This document shows, piece by piece, positions 42,808 to 52,561 of a stretch of 64,000 nucleotides of DNA. Source of the DNA: Bacillota bacterium (GTDB lineage Bacteria; Bacillota; Clostridia; Lachnospirales; Lachnospiraceae); contig JAEZTJ010000066.1 of the NCBI GenBank assembly GCA_023421505.1, positions 21,728-85,727 on the forward strand. Reading direction: 5' to 3'. Under the pieces are notes generated by a model, which had not been told where the DNA came from, ran no database searches, and worked only from the letters and a program-made list of their open reading frames with translations. Numbering within the stretch: position 1 is the first letter of the stretch; each line of letters starts with the position of its first letter. The position numbers and the translations under genes are program-made.

Positions 42808-43506
42808 ATGAATAAAATCGGTATCATCGGCGCGATGGACGAGGAAGTAAATATTCTTAAAAATGAAATGTCAGATACAAAAGTGAAGACAATAGCTTCG
42901 ATGGAATTTTGTGAGGGCTGCTTACAGGAGAAAGAGGTTGTCGTGGTTCGCTGCGGGATTGGTAAGGTGAATGCCGCAGTTTGTACCCAGATCCTGGCGG
43001 ATCTTTATCATGTAGATGCAGTTATTAATACAGGGGTAGCCGGATCTTTACGAAATGAAATAGATATAGCGGATATTGTACTTTCTACGGATACGCTGCA
43101 GCATGATATGGATGCCACAGGCTTTGGCTATGAGCCTGGGGTGATACCTAGAATGGAACAATCAATATTTCAGTCGGACTTAAGGCTTCTAGATCTTGCT
43201 AAAGAAGTATGTGAGGAAGCTATCCCTTTTGTAGGGGTTCATACCGGAAGGGTGGTCAGCGGGGATCAGTTTATATCAGACCACACTAAGAAAGAGTGGC
43301 TTGTAACAACCTTTGGCGGATATTGTACAGAAATGGAAGGTGCTGCAATTGCTCAGGCAGCCTGCTTAAATCACATTCCTTTTTTAATTATTCGTGCAAT
43401 ATCAGATAAAGCGGATCATAGTGCAGAGATGACCTATCAGGAATTTGAAGAGATCGCAATAGGCAATACGGTTAAGCTATTAAGCGGAATGCTGAAAAGA
43501 CTATAG
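42808..43506 (+). CDS. mtnN: 5'-methylthioadenosine/S-adenosylhomocysteine nucleosidase
   Basis: Cleaves MTA and SAH to adenine and the thioribose, recycling SAM by-products and feeding the LuxS route. 232 residues, typical length. GIIGAMDEEVNILKNEM opens the fold, RCGIGKVNAAVCTQ is the active-site strand, and the catalytic region EMEGAAIAQAACLNHIPFLI plus RAISDKAD ends the core. AGCGGAGG precedes the ATG. Followed by a large terminator. Confidence 0.97.
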   Translation: MNKIGIIGAMDEEVNILKNEMSDTKVKTIASMEFCEGCLQEKEVVVVRCGIGKVNAAVCTQILADLYHVDAVINTGVAGSLRNEIDIADIVLSTDTLQHDMDATGFGYEPGVIPRMEQSIFQSDLRLLDLAKEVCEEAIPFVGVHTGRVVSGDQFISDHTKKEWLVTTFGGYCTEMEGAAIAQAACLNHIPFLIIRAISDKADHSAEMTYQEFEEIAIGNTVKLLSGMLKRL

Positions 43507-43560
43507 CCGACTATAAGCAAATTTAATTTATGGATTACGACATGTATTAAACAATAGAGG

Positions 43561-43681
43561 ATGTCTCAAAGTTTGTATTATCTTTTTATATTACAATATA
43601 GGAAACGAAGCTTTCAAAGAAAAGCTTATATTGTATGTAAAATTGTCAGAAGTAACTTTTGAGGCATGCTCTTATTTTTTT
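43561..43681 (+). terminator. Large composite terminator after mtnN
   Basis: An outer imperfect stem (TGTCTCAAAGTT near 43562, AACTTTTGAGGCA near 43655) encloses a perfect 8-bp ACAATATA/TATATTGT stem (43593-43600 and 43627-43634) and an inner AGCTTTC/GAAAGCT hairpin. CTCTTATTTTTTTA follows. Confidence 0.78.
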
Positions 43682-43907
43682 ACTGTAATAGTTATCTGAT
43701 TAACTTCTGTATGCAGAGTTAACTAAACAGTTATAGTGTATGCTAAAAGGAAAAGTTCTAATTACACAGTCACAAATAAGTAAAAATAAAATAAATATCC
43801 TTACCAATTTGTAAATAATAGTAGATTATATCTTGAAATTACCTGTAATCTTATCTTTGACATATAAAAAAACTGATAATAGTACAAAAAGTATTGTAAT
43901 TCTCACC

Positions 43908-43937
43908 TTGCACTAAATAATGTAAATAAAGTATAAT
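43908..43937 (+). promoter_or_regulatory. Promoter of the MoxR-DUF58-transglutaminase operon
   Basis: TTGCAC (43908-43913), 18-bp spacer, TATAAT (43932-43937), about 85 bp before the MoxR start. Confidence 0.6.
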
Positions 43938-44020
43938 TATAACAGGGTTTGCCTTATGGGAGAAAAGGAGAATAGCCTCCTTAGAAAACAAGTAATTAAT
44001 TGAAAGGTATGGGTGAAGGT

Positions 44021-44959
44021 ATGGATAATAAAGATAAGGTTCAAAAAATCATACATAACATGGAACAAATTATAGTAGGAAAGCGGGAAGCAATTGAGTA
44101 TACGCTAGTTGCGTTATTGGCAGGCGGTCACCTTTTATTAGAGGATGTTCCGGGTGTCGGAAAGACGACATTAGCTAAGACCCTAGCGCAATCAATCGAC
44201 TGTGGATTTACCCGTATACAATTCACGCCGGATACTTTACCCAGTGATGTAACCGGACTTTCCATATATAATATGCAGACCGGGAAGTTTGAGTATTCCA
44301 AGGGTGCAATCATGAATAATATCATATTAGCAGACGAGATAAACCGTACTTCTCCGAAGACTCAGGCAAGTCTTCTGGAGGCAATGGAGGAAAAACAGGT
44401 TACAGTAGATGGAGTTACCTATCCTTTAGGGAAGCCATTTATGGTTATTGCAACCCAGAACCCGATTGATTACCTTGGTACCTATAATCTACCAGAGGCG
44501 CAGCTTGACCGTTTTATGATGAAGATTTCCATTGGATATCCGCAGGCTGGGGACGAGAAAATTATGGCGGACCACTTCCTAAGTAATCAACTGACGAAGA
44601 AGCTTGAAGCAGTAGTGGACGGCGAGACGATCCTTCAGATTCAGAAGGAGGTTGAAGAGGTTAAGGTAAATCAGGATCTAATTATTTATGTTACAAAGCT
44701 GGTTCAGGAAACCAGAAAAGATAACAACATAGTACTTGGTGCAAGTCCCAGAGCTACTTTGGCTCTTCTTCGGGCTGCGCAGGCACAGGCATATATATCC
44801 GGCAGGAATTACTGTATACCGGATGATATCCTCAAATTAGTACATCCGGTTATTTCTCATCGCCTTATACTGGCACCCGAAGCAAGATTATCTCAGACGA
44901 AGGTAGATAGAATACTGAAAAACATTGTAGCCAAAATCCCGGTTCCGGTATTGGCATAA
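44021..44959 (+). CDS. MoxR-family AAA+ ATPase
   Basis: 312 residues from the ATG at 44021; ATG 44009 and TTG 44000 are alternatives because none has an ideal ribosome-binding site (GAAAGG at 44002-44007). Walker A GVGKTT at about 45-50, Walker B IILADEINRTSPKTQASLLE, sensor 1 MVIATQNP, then GASPRATLALLRAAQAQAYI and an arginine-finger region. MoxR ATPases act as chaperones for von Willebrand-type or transglutaminase partners. Here it leads the common three-gene unit with DUF58 and transglutaminase proteins; the next ATG is 18 bp after its stop. Confidence 0.93.
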   Translation: MDNKDKVQKIIHNMEQIIVGKREAIEYTLVALLAGGHLLLEDVPGVGKTTLAKTLAQSIDCGFTRIQFTPDTLPSDVTGLSIYNMQTGKFEYSKGAIMNNIILADEINRTSPKTQASLLEAMEEKQVTVDGVTYPLGKPFMVIATQNPIDYLGTYNLPEAQLDRFMMKISIGYPQAGDEKIMADHFLSNQLTKKLEAVVDGETILQIQKEVEEVKVNQDLIIYVTKLVQETRKDNNIVLGASPRATLALLRAAQAQAYISGRNYCIPDDILKLVHPVISHRLILAPEARLSQTKVDRILKNIVAKIPVPVLA

Positions 44960-44976
44960 TATAAAGGACGGATTAT

Positions 44977-46170
44977 ATGAAATTAAATCGTTTGATTTGT
45001 CTTGTATTTATTATCGGGAGTGCAGTCTTTGCCTCTTATTATGGAGGTAATTTTTCTTATGCTCTTTTTTATCTGTCACTTCTGATTCCTGTTATTTCAT
45101 TTTTTTATACGGTTTATGTTTATTTTCGCTTTAAACTCTATCAGACAGTGGACAGCCGGCTTGTCATTAAGGGAGACTGGACCTTATATTCCTTTGTAAT
45201 AACGAATGAGGACTATATAACCTTTCGTAATGTAAAGGTGAATTTTTTGAGTGATAAATCAACAATAGAAGCTGCTAACCAGACGGTAGAATATAGTTTA
45301 CTACCGAATGAGCGGGAACGACTTGAGACGAGGTTGAAATGTAACTATCGTGGCGAATATTATGTAGGTGTAGATTCGATCGAGGTTACTGATTTTCTAT
45401 ATCTCTTTACCATTACCTACCCAATACAATCCAAAATTAAAGCGACTGTTCTTCCAAGGGTGGTGCAGCTTGAACAGCTTGGAATTGCACCGCCGCAAAG
45501 CGACGTAAAGAACCCAGTGTTATATAGTAATTTTGCTCAGGAAGAATTAGATACAGAGGTGAGAAAATACTATCCTGGAGATAGTAAAAAGAGGGTCCAT
45601 TGGAAGGCTTCTGCTAGAATGCATCAACTGATCAGCAGAAAATATCAACATATTCCCAAAGAACAGATTTTAATATTCATGGATTTAGTTAAGGTCAAAG
45701 AAGATGAGCTTAAGGTAATAATTACTGAAGATAAGATAATAGAAATAGTCTTGGCCTTATCAAACTATTATTCCAGACTAAAGACTCCTTCCCATATCAT
45801 TTATGAGATGGAAAAGAAGAAGGAAGTAAGCATCTCTTCTAAGGAGGATTTTAATGCGTTTTATAAAGCATGTGTAAATATACATTTTCAGGGGAAGAAT
45901 CCGGTCAGCGAGCTATTAAAGGAGCGTATGCTGCGAAGCGAAGCAGGTCTTTTTTGCGTAGTTGTTACACATTTTCTGAGTAAGGAGCTCTATATAGCGG
46001 CCCTGCAGGCTATTTCAAGCGGTAATCATGTGAGTATACTGTTTGTAAGCGATGACACCACGGAGAATACAAAAAAAATTATGGAAAGCATGAAATTAGC
46101 CGGTATCAATGTATTTCAGATCATGTCGGAGGATGAGATAAGCAATATACTTTCTAAAGGGGTTGCTTAA
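44977..46170 (+). CDS. DUF58-domain membrane protein
   Basis: 397 residues with two N-terminal membrane helices (about 5-22 and 24-46), a beta-rich middle and the DUF58 motif VRKYYPGDSKKRVHWKASAR at about 190-210, followed by a von Willebrand-A-like remnant. The family accompanies MoxR ATPases across bacteria, though its job is not firmly known. AAAGGACGG precedes the ATG. Its stop lies 20 bp before the transglutaminase-protein start. Confidence 0.9.
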   Translation: MKLNRLICLVFIIGSAVFASYYGGNFSYALFYLSLLIPVISFFYTVYVYFRFKLYQTVDSRLVIKGDWTLYSFVITNEDYITFRNVKVNFLSDKSTIEAANQTVEYSLLPNERERLETRLKCNYRGEYYVGVDSIEVTDFLYLFTITYPIQSKIKATVLPRVVQLEQLGIAPPQSDVKNPVLYSNFAQEELDTEVRKYYPGDSKKRVHWKASARMHQLISRKYQHIPKEQILIFMDLVKVKEDELKVIITEDKIIEIVLALSNYYSRLKTPSHIIYEMEKKKEVSISSKEDFNAFYKACVNIHFQGKNPVSELLKERMLRSEAGLFCVVVTHFLSKELYIAALQAISSGNHVSILFVSDDTTENTKKIMESMKLAGINVFQIMSEDEISNILSKGVA

Positions 46171-46189
46171 TCTATGGGGGGCGTTACTC

Positions 46190-48598
46190 ATGTTGAAGGA
46201 TAGGGAAAAACTATATCAGGCATATCATACCCTGTTAAGCATGGCCTTAACATGGGCACTTATATTAATTTGCAACCAGTATTTCGGATTGAAGGTACAC
46301 GTGCTTCTTACCGCTGTTTATTCCTTAATTCCGGCTTTTTTGATTTATCTGTTTGATCTTAACAAAAAGAATATAATAAGTTATATTTTACCGGTCGGTA
46401 TCCTTCCGATTCTCGGAATTATATTCTGGTTAAATAAAATAAATCCTATCAAATGGATAATCGGATTTATCGAATGGTGTTCTTCGTACAATGGAAGTGA
46501 GGAACTGTATTCAGTTCAGTACTCAAACACTGTCTTAGCCGGAACAGCTATAGTAGGGGCTATCTTATTTTACATCCTTACAAAAAGACAAAAGGCGAAG
46601 GTACTGCTTAGTATACTTATCATAGCTGCATTAGTAACACTGAGTATTAATAAAATTAGTATCAGTAAGTTTGTAATCTTTACCAGTATTTTTTACATAT
46701 TAACAATTATCGTAGAATTATGCGGGACAATTTACAATAGGAAAGTCGGCAGACAGGATAAAAAGGAGGGTATTCTTTATCTGGCACCAATCTGTCTTTT
46801 GTTAGCTGTTTTATCTATTAGTTTGCCCTCCAAATCTGAACCGATACAATGGAATTTTGTAAAACGTGCATATCATAATGTAGTAGAGCAGATTGAGGAA
46901 TGGAAAACAGACTGGAATTATTACTTTGGAAAAAGTCAAAGTGAGTTTTTCGTAAGCCTGTCAGGTTATTCGGAGGATAACGGTGATTTAAATAGCAGCA
47001 GCAAGCTTATTAAGGACTCCAAGATTGCTTTAAAAGTATCCAAAACGAGCGATCAGGATACAACCTATCTGATCGGATCAATTAGTGATCTATATACAGG
47101 TAACAGCTGGGAGAAGAGTAAGGAAACTGCTGTTGAGGGACAGTCGGAATATGCTCTTGATTATGCAGAGCTATACTGTGCCTTAGCAAGGCAAAAGCTT
47201 GAAGTATTGCAGAATAATCAATTTGTTGATAGAAATGATATTCGGATTAAATTCAATAATATAAAAACCAGGACATTTTTTTATCCATTAAAAACGAGCA
47301 ATTATGAGATTAGTTCTAATTATCATAAGCTGACAGATGATACTGCGCAGATTACCTTTCATAAAGGATTGGGTAAAGGCACGAATTACCATTGCTCCTA
47401 TTATGATTTAAATCTCCAAGGGGAAGCGTTTGTTCAGATGTTAAGGGATTTGGATGGTTTTTCCTATGATGCTTCTATGAGTATGAATTCTGAAATAGCC
47501 GATTGGCTAAAAAGTAACGCACTGTTTTATGAAGGTGCCGGCGACTTATTAAAGAAGGAGAACTTATATCAAATATTAGGGGAACGGGCTAAGCAGATTG
47601 AGAAGCAGTATACGGTACTTCCTAAGGAGCTTCCTGAGAGAGTAAAATCTTTAGCAAATGATATTACGAAGGAATATACTTCGGATTATGACAAGCTCAA
47701 GGCAATTGAAGCGTTTTTGACACAGTATACTTATTCACTTACTCCACCAATAACGCCAGAGGGAAGAGATTTTATTGATTACTTTTTATTTGATAGCAAG
47801 GAAGGATACTGTACTTCCTTTGCCACTTCTATGGCCGTATTAAGTAGATGTATTGGGTTACCTTCAAGATATGTGGAGGGCTTTGTTGTAAAATTTGAAA
47901 AGAAAGAGAACGACGGATTTTATCCGGTTAAAAACAGTCAGGCGCATGCGTGGGCAGAGGTCTATATCAAAGGTGCCGGCTGGATACCGTTTGAAGCAAC
48001 GGCTCCTTTCTACAAATCCAGATATAGTAAGTGGGCTGAAATAAATAATGGGGTAAGTAGTAATGTCACTGTACCATATCAAAATGATTATGCAAGACAA
48101 CAAGCATCGGATCTTACAGTTGGATCAGATATTGTTATTGTAAAGAAGAATAGTTCAAAGCAAGTATTTTCAGGTATAATTATGTTTCTAGCAGTAGTAA
48201 CTTGTATCCTTCTTACTATAATTGTCTATTATAATATTTTAAAATACAGATATAAGAAAGTATTTGAACAATCCGACTGTAATAAAAAAATGTATATGCT
48301 GTTCCTAAGAATTCTGACGCTACTGAAAAGAGAGGGCTTTCTTCTTGACCAACAGGAAACCATTCTGATGCTGGCTCAACGTGTCAAAGCACACTATAAA
48401 TATAATAATTTAACCTTTGTTGATGTGGCAGAAATATATATGCGTTATCGTTATGCACAGGAAGAAATCACGGAAGCGGACTTGAAAAAGGTAACTATTT
48501 ATCATAAGGGCTTATTTGATAAGAAAAAGGATGAGGAGAATGGCTTAAAGGTATGGTTTCAAGAGCTTTTATTTCTAGCGAAAAAGGGTTACCGTTAG
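46190..48598 (+). CDS. Transglutaminase-like membrane protein (TgpA/DUF3488 type)
   Basis: 802 residues from the ATG at 46190 (GGGGGG upstream). An N-terminal block of six or so membrane helices (about 10-215), an extracytoplasmic region with the transglutaminase core, one more helix at about 660-685 and a DUF4129-like tail. Catalytic Cys541 (EGYCTSFATSMAVLSR), His586 (AHAWAEVYIK) and Glu602 in WIPFEAT, where Asp is usual. Such proteins act with MoxR and DUF58 at the cell envelope; the substrate is unknown. Confidence 0.92.
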   Translation: MLKDREKLYQAYHTLLSMALTWALILICNQYFGLKVHVLLTAVYSLIPAFLIYLFDLNKKNIISYILPVGILPILGIIFWLNKINPIKWIIGFIEWCSSYNGSEELYSVQYSNTVLAGTAIVGAILFYILTKRQKAKVLLSILIIAALVTLSINKISISKFVIFTSIFYILTIIVELCGTIYNRKVGRQDKKEGILYLAPICLLLAVLSISLPSKSEPIQWNFVKRAYHNVVEQIEEWKTDWNYYFGKSQSEFFVSLSGYSEDNGDLNSSSKLIKDSKIALKVSKTSDQDTTYLIGSISDLYTGNSWEKSKETAVEGQSEYALDYAELYCALARQKLEVLQNNQFVDRNDIRIKFNNIKTRTFFYPLKTSNYEISSNYHKLTDDTAQITFHKGLGKGTNYHCSYYDLNLQGEAFVQMLRDLDGFSYDASMSMNSEIADWLKSNALFYEGAGDLLKKENLYQILGERAKQIEKQYTVLPKELPERVKSLANDITKEYTSDYDKLKAIEAFLTQYTYSLTPPITPEGRDFIDYFLFDSKEGYCTSFATSMAVLSRCIGLPSRYVEGFVVKFEKKENDGFYPVKNSQAHAWAEVYIKGAGWIPFEATAPFYKSRYSKWAEINNGVSSNVTVPYQNDYARQQASDLTVGSDIVIVKKNSSKQVFSGIIMFLAVVTCILLTIIVYYNILKYRYKKVFEQSDCNKKMYMLFLRILTLLKREGFLLDQQETILMLAQRVKAHYKYNNLTFVDVAEIYMRYRYAQEEITEADLKKVTIYHKGLFDKKKDEENGLKVWFQELLFLAKKGYR

Positions 48599-48680
48599 CC
48601 AGAAGGATAAGTCAAAGCGAGAAAGAATATAAGCATCCTTATTTATTAAGGATCATAAGAAGGAAAGCCTGGTTAGGACA

Positions 48681-49646
48681 CTATTCTTTATCCTCCAGGC
48701 TTATCACCGAAGTTCCCGTGTAATAATAGGTTAGAATTCTTATGTAATCCGAGCCTTCTTCTGCCATAGCGTTGGCTCCGTATTGGCTTAAACCCACTCC
48801 GTGTCCGACTCCATTACTAATAATTCTCACCTTACCTTCATAATCTTCAATATAGAAATGATTTGAGGATAACCCAACGGCCTTGGTAAACTCTTCACCG
48901 GATACGGTTTTGCTGCCAAGGTCTATTTTTAATGCGTAGCCGGCGCTATCTCTGGAGGCCACTGTGACTTCATCAAAAAACTCATCCTCTGAAAGTTCTA
49001 TGTCGGTATAGTATTGTTCAATTAGCGAGATAAAGTCCGTTATCTCATATTCCTTTATTTTAAGATAGCTGGTTGAAGTAACATCCTGCTTGCTGGGAAC
49101 GCTGATTAAGTATGGTATATCGACATCCCAGGCTTCTGAGGCATTTCTGGTAAAGCCGGAGCCGGTATCAAAAAAAACAGGCAGGATCAGCTCGTTATTA
49201 TAGACTATGACCTCATTTTTTGTGGTATAAAGGGCATTTTCCAACTTGGTAAAATAATTATTATATTCTTCAGATCCCCAAAATTGTTCTAAGGAATCAA
49301 GACTGATATAAGAAAGTCCAAGCTCGGAGGTGGTAAAACCCGTTTTGTCCGGATTATCCTTAGTCAGTAAGGCTATATTATATAAAGCATAGGTCCGTGC
49401 GATCACCGACTGTGCCTTTAAGGCTTCCATTTCATATCCGGCAGGCATATTTGCAGCTACAACACCAAGTAGATAATCCTCAAAGGATAAAGTTTCCTTT
49501 ACTCCGTTTGTTTCATTATATATTGTAAAATCCATGACGGCCAAGGCTTCGGATTTTTTATTTTGAGTGGCTAATATGGTTATAACAAAGGGAAGCACCA
49601 GAACGATTAAACTGACTATTAATGTTTTATACAGTACCTTTTTCAT
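48681..49646 (-). CDS. SpoIID-like protein with substituted catalytic Glu
   Basis: 321 residues from the ATG at 49646 (GGAGG upstream); the longer reading from 49706 is unlikely. One N-terminal membrane helix (about 8-27), then the SpoIID/LytB domain: FEDYLLGVVAANMPAGYEME, ALKAQSVIARTYALYNIALL and the C-terminal SNGVGHGVGLSQYGANAMAE. SpoIID trims peptidoglycan glycan strands during engulfment. In active members the conserved block reads AAEMP with the catalytic Glu; here it is AANMP (Asn66). The zinc or structural motif GHGVGLSQ is intact. It may be an inactive paralogue, or the annotation of catalysis may need testing. Confidence 0.87.
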   Translation of the reverse strand: MKKVLYKTLIVSLIVLVLPFVITILATQNKKSEALAVMDFTIYNETNGVKETLSFEDYLLGVVAANMPAGYEMEALKAQSVIARTYALYNIALLTKDNPDKTGFTTSELGLSYISLDSLEQFWGSEEYNNYFTKLENALYTTKNEVIVYNNELILPVFFDTGSGFTRNASEAWDVDIPYLISVPSKQDVTSTSYLKIKEYEITDFISLIEQYYTDIELSEDEFFDEVTVASRDSAGYALKIDLGSKTVSGEEFTKAVGLSSNHFYIEDYEGKVRIISNGVGHGVGLSQYGANAMAEEGSDYIRILTYYYTGTSVISLEDKE

Positions 49647-49737
49647 AAAACCTCCAAAACTATGTAGCATTATTACATTATATGAACAGTTTTGGAGGTT
49701 ATGCATTAATTGGAGAAGATTGGTTTATGATAGTAAT

Positions 49738-50715
49738 CTAGAGGGCAGAATATATTTCGGGTGCTTCTTTGATCATGTTCAGAAAATTATTTTCAAGCTC
49801 TTTGTTTTGGCTTAAATAACCCTGCATACAGGTAAATAGCATTAATCTACGGTAATTAATAAAGGTATCAATTTGCTTTAGCCAGAATTCATCAATATGA
49901 TTTTCTTTTTCATATCCATTTATAAAATGGTCAAAATACCGTTTGATAGGTTCTTTGTTATAAACCCTATTGAACATACCGCCTGAAAGATCAAAAAGGA
50001 TACCTTGAACTGGTACTACGATATCGTGCATAAAAAATTGACATGAGGCAACATCAAAATCAATCAATGTAATCTTCTGATCCTTTACTATAATATTATG
50101 CTGATGATTATCATTATGTATGAAGCCGTAGCTGTCACGATTGATAGGCAGTTTATTAAAGGTTTGAAGCATTTCCCTGAATTTGTCTTTCACTAAGTCA
50201 TTCTTACACCAGTTGATAAAAAATTCGATTTCATCGATATAGCCATATTTTGAAGGTTTTGTACTAAGTTTCTTCCAGATTGTGTGAGTTTTTGTGATTT
50301 TATGAGCTTTACCAATTAATCTTCCCCAATGATAGCTTAATTCAGTAGGAAGTAAGTCAGTTTTTGGACATTCTCCTTCAATAAAATTCATAGCATAAGC
50401 GATATAAGCATGCTTTTCTGCTTCATAGGTCTCATATAAATGGTTTGCAGCATTTATGACAGGATATGATATAGAGATACCCTGGGTGCCAAGAAAATGT
50501 GCAAATTCCAAACGTTCATTAAGCTCCTGCAATGCTCTGTCAGCTGGCTTGTCCACTGATAATATCTTGAGTACCATCTTCAAGCCATTAGAATAATAGC
50601 AATAAGCGATACCATCGGAATCCTCCCGTCCACCTCCTAAAAAAGTAAGGTCAGCTGATTTTAATTGATACGCACTGCATAGATAGTCGAAAGCTTCTTG
50701 CGTTACCTTAACCAT
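49738..50715 (-). CDS. APH-type phosphotransferase / small-molecule kinase
   Basis: 325 residues, aminoglycoside-phosphotransferase fold. Catalytic loop FIHNDNHQHNIIV (HxDxxxxN at about 192-199), then metal-binding LIDFDVASCQFFMHDI. The N-lobe is FLGGGREDSDGIAYCYYSNG. The substrate is not shown by sequence: relatives include choline kinases, homoserine kinase and spore-coat (CotS/YsxE) kinases. GGGG precedes the start. It has the same orientation as the next kinase gene and the TetR gene upstream, with gaps of about 120 and 90 bp, so control by that repressor is possible. Confidence 0.85.
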   Translation of the reverse strand: MVKVTQEAFDYLCSAYQLKSADLTFLGGGREDSDGIAYCYYSNGLKMVLKILSVDKPADRALQELNERLEFAHFLGTQGISISYPVINAANHLYETYEAEKHAYIAYAMNFIEGECPKTDLLPTELSYHWGRLIGKAHKITKTHTIWKKLSTKPSKYGYIDEIEFFINWCKNDLVKDKFREMLQTFNKLPINRDSYGFIHNDNHQHNIIVKDQKITLIDFDVASCQFFMHDIVVPVQGILFDLSGGMFNRVYNKEPIKRYFDHFINGYEKENHIDEFWLKQIDTFINYRRLMLFTCMQGYLSQNKELENNFLNMIKEAPEIYSAL

Positions 50716-50838
50716 GTTATCTCCCCCTGTAATTTACAATATAATTAGACAATTATGTAACAATAGAATGATGGCTCATTCAAAGGTATTAACATTATAT
50801 GGTATAAATATAAAAAAAGAAAGAAAAAACTCTTGGGC

Positions 50839-51693
50839 TTAAAGTAATTTCCACCAGTTCTCCACGGGCATATTGGTTACCTGGGCCTTTTTGCAGGAAC
50901 GCAGGAAGCTAATTAAGGCGGGTTTTTCCTGTGGCATTCCATAGTATAATCTCTCCGCTGCTCTAACGATAAGCCACTTTGAGAAATTTCCCCAATCTAT
51001 TTTATGTAATCGATTACAAGCATAAAGATATTTTTTAGATAATAGACTGCCATACCAGTCCTGTAAAGTAATTTGTGCTTTACTTAATCCCGGCATTTTT
51101 GGAGTATTGCGTAGAATAAGATAGGTGTGTGCAATATCTGACTGAATATCACCGGAGGTTGCACCAAACCAGTCAATGATATAATACTTTTTATTATTTA
51201 TGATAATATTACCGGGATGGAAATCTCCATGGCAGATAGAATTGCCTCTGGGTAGTTCGGATAAGAGGGCAAGAACAAAAGCTTTAAGCTCAGCCTCCGG
51301 GATATCGGCTTTTTCTGTTAAATAGGCTGCCCTGTCATTAATGGACATTAAAGGGAGATCTTCTGCAGCATCGGCTGTTTCCAGATGCAAATTTGCAAGA
51401 AGTACTGCGTTAGCTGCAAGCTTAAGGGGTTGTTTTTTAAAGTGCTCCAACAATGAGAGGCCGTGTAAATGCTCCATTACAATTGCCGGTTTACCATCAA
51501 TTTCTATATAGTCATAAATCTTTGGAACAGTCTTTCCCTTTTCATAAAGTGCTGTCATGGTAGCCATTTCGGCTTTTAGGGCTGCACCTTCCTCTTTGCT
51601 TCTCAATACCCTTAAAATCTTATTATCATTTATTTCATAGATGAGTGCCTGCCCGCCCTGAGCTATTAATTTCAAATCATCTAAATTATACAT
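50839..51693 (-). CDS. Second APH-type kinase (choline/ethanolamine-kinase-like)
   Basis: 284 residues. Catalytic loop ICHGDFHPGNIIIN (about 155-166), metal site YYIIDWFGATSGDIQSDIAH, and N-lobe GGQALIYEINDNKILRVLRS with the lysine region in EEGAALKAEMA. AAGGAGATAGTGAGC precedes the ATG. It follows the TetR-type gene (94 bp) on the same strand and is the likeliest regulated target. The substrate is unknown. Confidence 0.85.
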   Translation of the reverse strand: MYNLDDLKLIAQGGQALIYEINDNKILRVLRSKEEGAALKAEMATMTALYEKGKTVPKIYDYIEIDGKPAIVMEHLHGLSLLEHFKKQPLKLAANAVLLANLHLETADAAEDLPLMSINDRAAYLTEKADIPEAELKAFVLALLSELPRGNSICHGDFHPGNIIINNKKYYIIDWFGATSGDIQSDIAHTYLILRNTPKMPGLSKAQITLQDWYGSLLSKKYLYACNRLHKIDWGNFSKWLIVRAAERLYYGMPQEKPALISFLRSCKKAQVTNMPVENWWKLL

Positions 51694-51786
51694 AAGCTCA
51701 CTATCTCCTTAATTTCACCTAAGTGTAAATTGCATTACGAAATAACTGTAAATATAACTAATAACGATTACTAGTTAAGATTTTAG

Positions 51787-52482
51787 TTATTTAAATTGTG
51801 TAAAATCAGCTTCGTTATGATCTAGTTCTTGAAACATTTCATGAATACATCCTTTTATAGCCTCTGAATTAAAGCTCATATTGATCGCCTGTAGCGAAAA
51901 TACTGTCAGAGGATAAGCAAAAAGCCTAATATCTGTTTGATCATCCGTTCTTAGCCAATATAGAATAGCATGATTAAAAGAGCCCTCTAGCGCAAGTGCA
52001 GCAACTTTTGTATCAGGTATCTCTATGATCCCCATTTTTTTAAGATTATTTAACAAAGCATTCATACTATCACAGGCTCTCACCATTATAGTGGAATACT
52101 TAGCTTCAAATGCAGGATTTAAACCAACCGCTTCTATTAATAAAATTTTGCTTAACTCTCGAAATCGTTGATATGTCCATATAGAGGCAACTATTACATT
52201 CGCGTAGCATTCGGCTGGGGAGGCAGCAGGCTTTGAGAAGGCATAATCTTTTATATTATTTAAGAGCATATGCATCTCATCATAAAGCTTCTCAAACAAA
52301 TCTTCTTTGCTTTTAAAGTACAAATAGAAGGTGCCAACCGAAATCTGTGCAGCATCTGTAACATCCTTTACGGTAGTCTGATGATAGCCCCGCTCAGCAA
52401 ATACCCTTGCAGCAGTGCTTAAAATCAATTTTTTCTTTTCCTTTTTTCGTAATTCTGTCTTATCAGATTTTATATAAACCAT
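51787..52482 (-). CDS. TetR/AcrR-family repressor
   Basis: 231 residues from the ATG at 52482 (GGAGG nine bases upstream); an earlier start at 52521 would lie inside the operator. The N-terminal HTH is KKLILSTAARVFAERGYHQT then TVKDVTDAAQISVGTFYLYF and KSKEDLFEKLY. The ligand domain is all-helical with no diagnostic residues. It probably represses itself through the palindrome at 52496-52535, and perhaps the downstream kinase genes. Confidence 0.93.
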   Translation of the reverse strand: MVYIKSDKTELRKKEKKKLILSTAARVFAERGYHQTTVKDVTDAAQISVGTFYLYFKSKEDLFEKLYDEMHMLLNNIKDYAFSKPAASPAECYANVIVASIWTYQRFRELSKILLIEAVGLNPAFEAKYSTIMVRACDSMNALLNNLKKMGIIEIPDTKVAALALEGSFNHAILYWLRTDDQTDIRLFAYPLTVFSLQAINMSFNSEAIKGCIHEMFQELDHNEADFTQFK

Positions 52483-52495
52483 TGTATTTTTCCTC

Positions 52496-52535
52496 CATCC
52501 AAGCAATGAATGACACGTCATTCATTGCTTGGATG
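52496..52535 (-). promoter_or_regulatory. 40-bp palindromic operator of the TetR gene
   Basis: Perfect 19-bp arms (52496-52514 and 52517-52535; core GAATGAC AC GTCATTC) flank a two-base centre. It begins 2 bp upstream of the GGAGG site of the TetR gene and overlaps the -10 box and start of transcription, the classic place for an autorepression operator. The GAATGAC half-site is the usual TetR-family type, but the palindrome is twice the common length, so two dimers may bind. Confidence 0.85.
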
Positions 52536-52561
52536 ATAACACTCCCTTTCTAGATTGTCAA
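52533..52561 (-). promoter_or_regulatory. Promoter of the TetR gene
   Basis: Minus strand: TTGACA (52561-52556), 17-bp spacer, TATCAT (52538-52533). The -10 overlaps the operator by three bases. Confidence 0.82.

Larger units (their letters stand above)
43507..43999. other. Gene-free interval between mtnN and the MoxR operon
   Basis: About 490 bp with no ORF of note. It holds the mtnN terminator (43561-43681) and the MoxR-operon promoter (43908-43937). The 230 bp between them are very AT-rich and show nothing else I can support. Confidence 0.7.
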
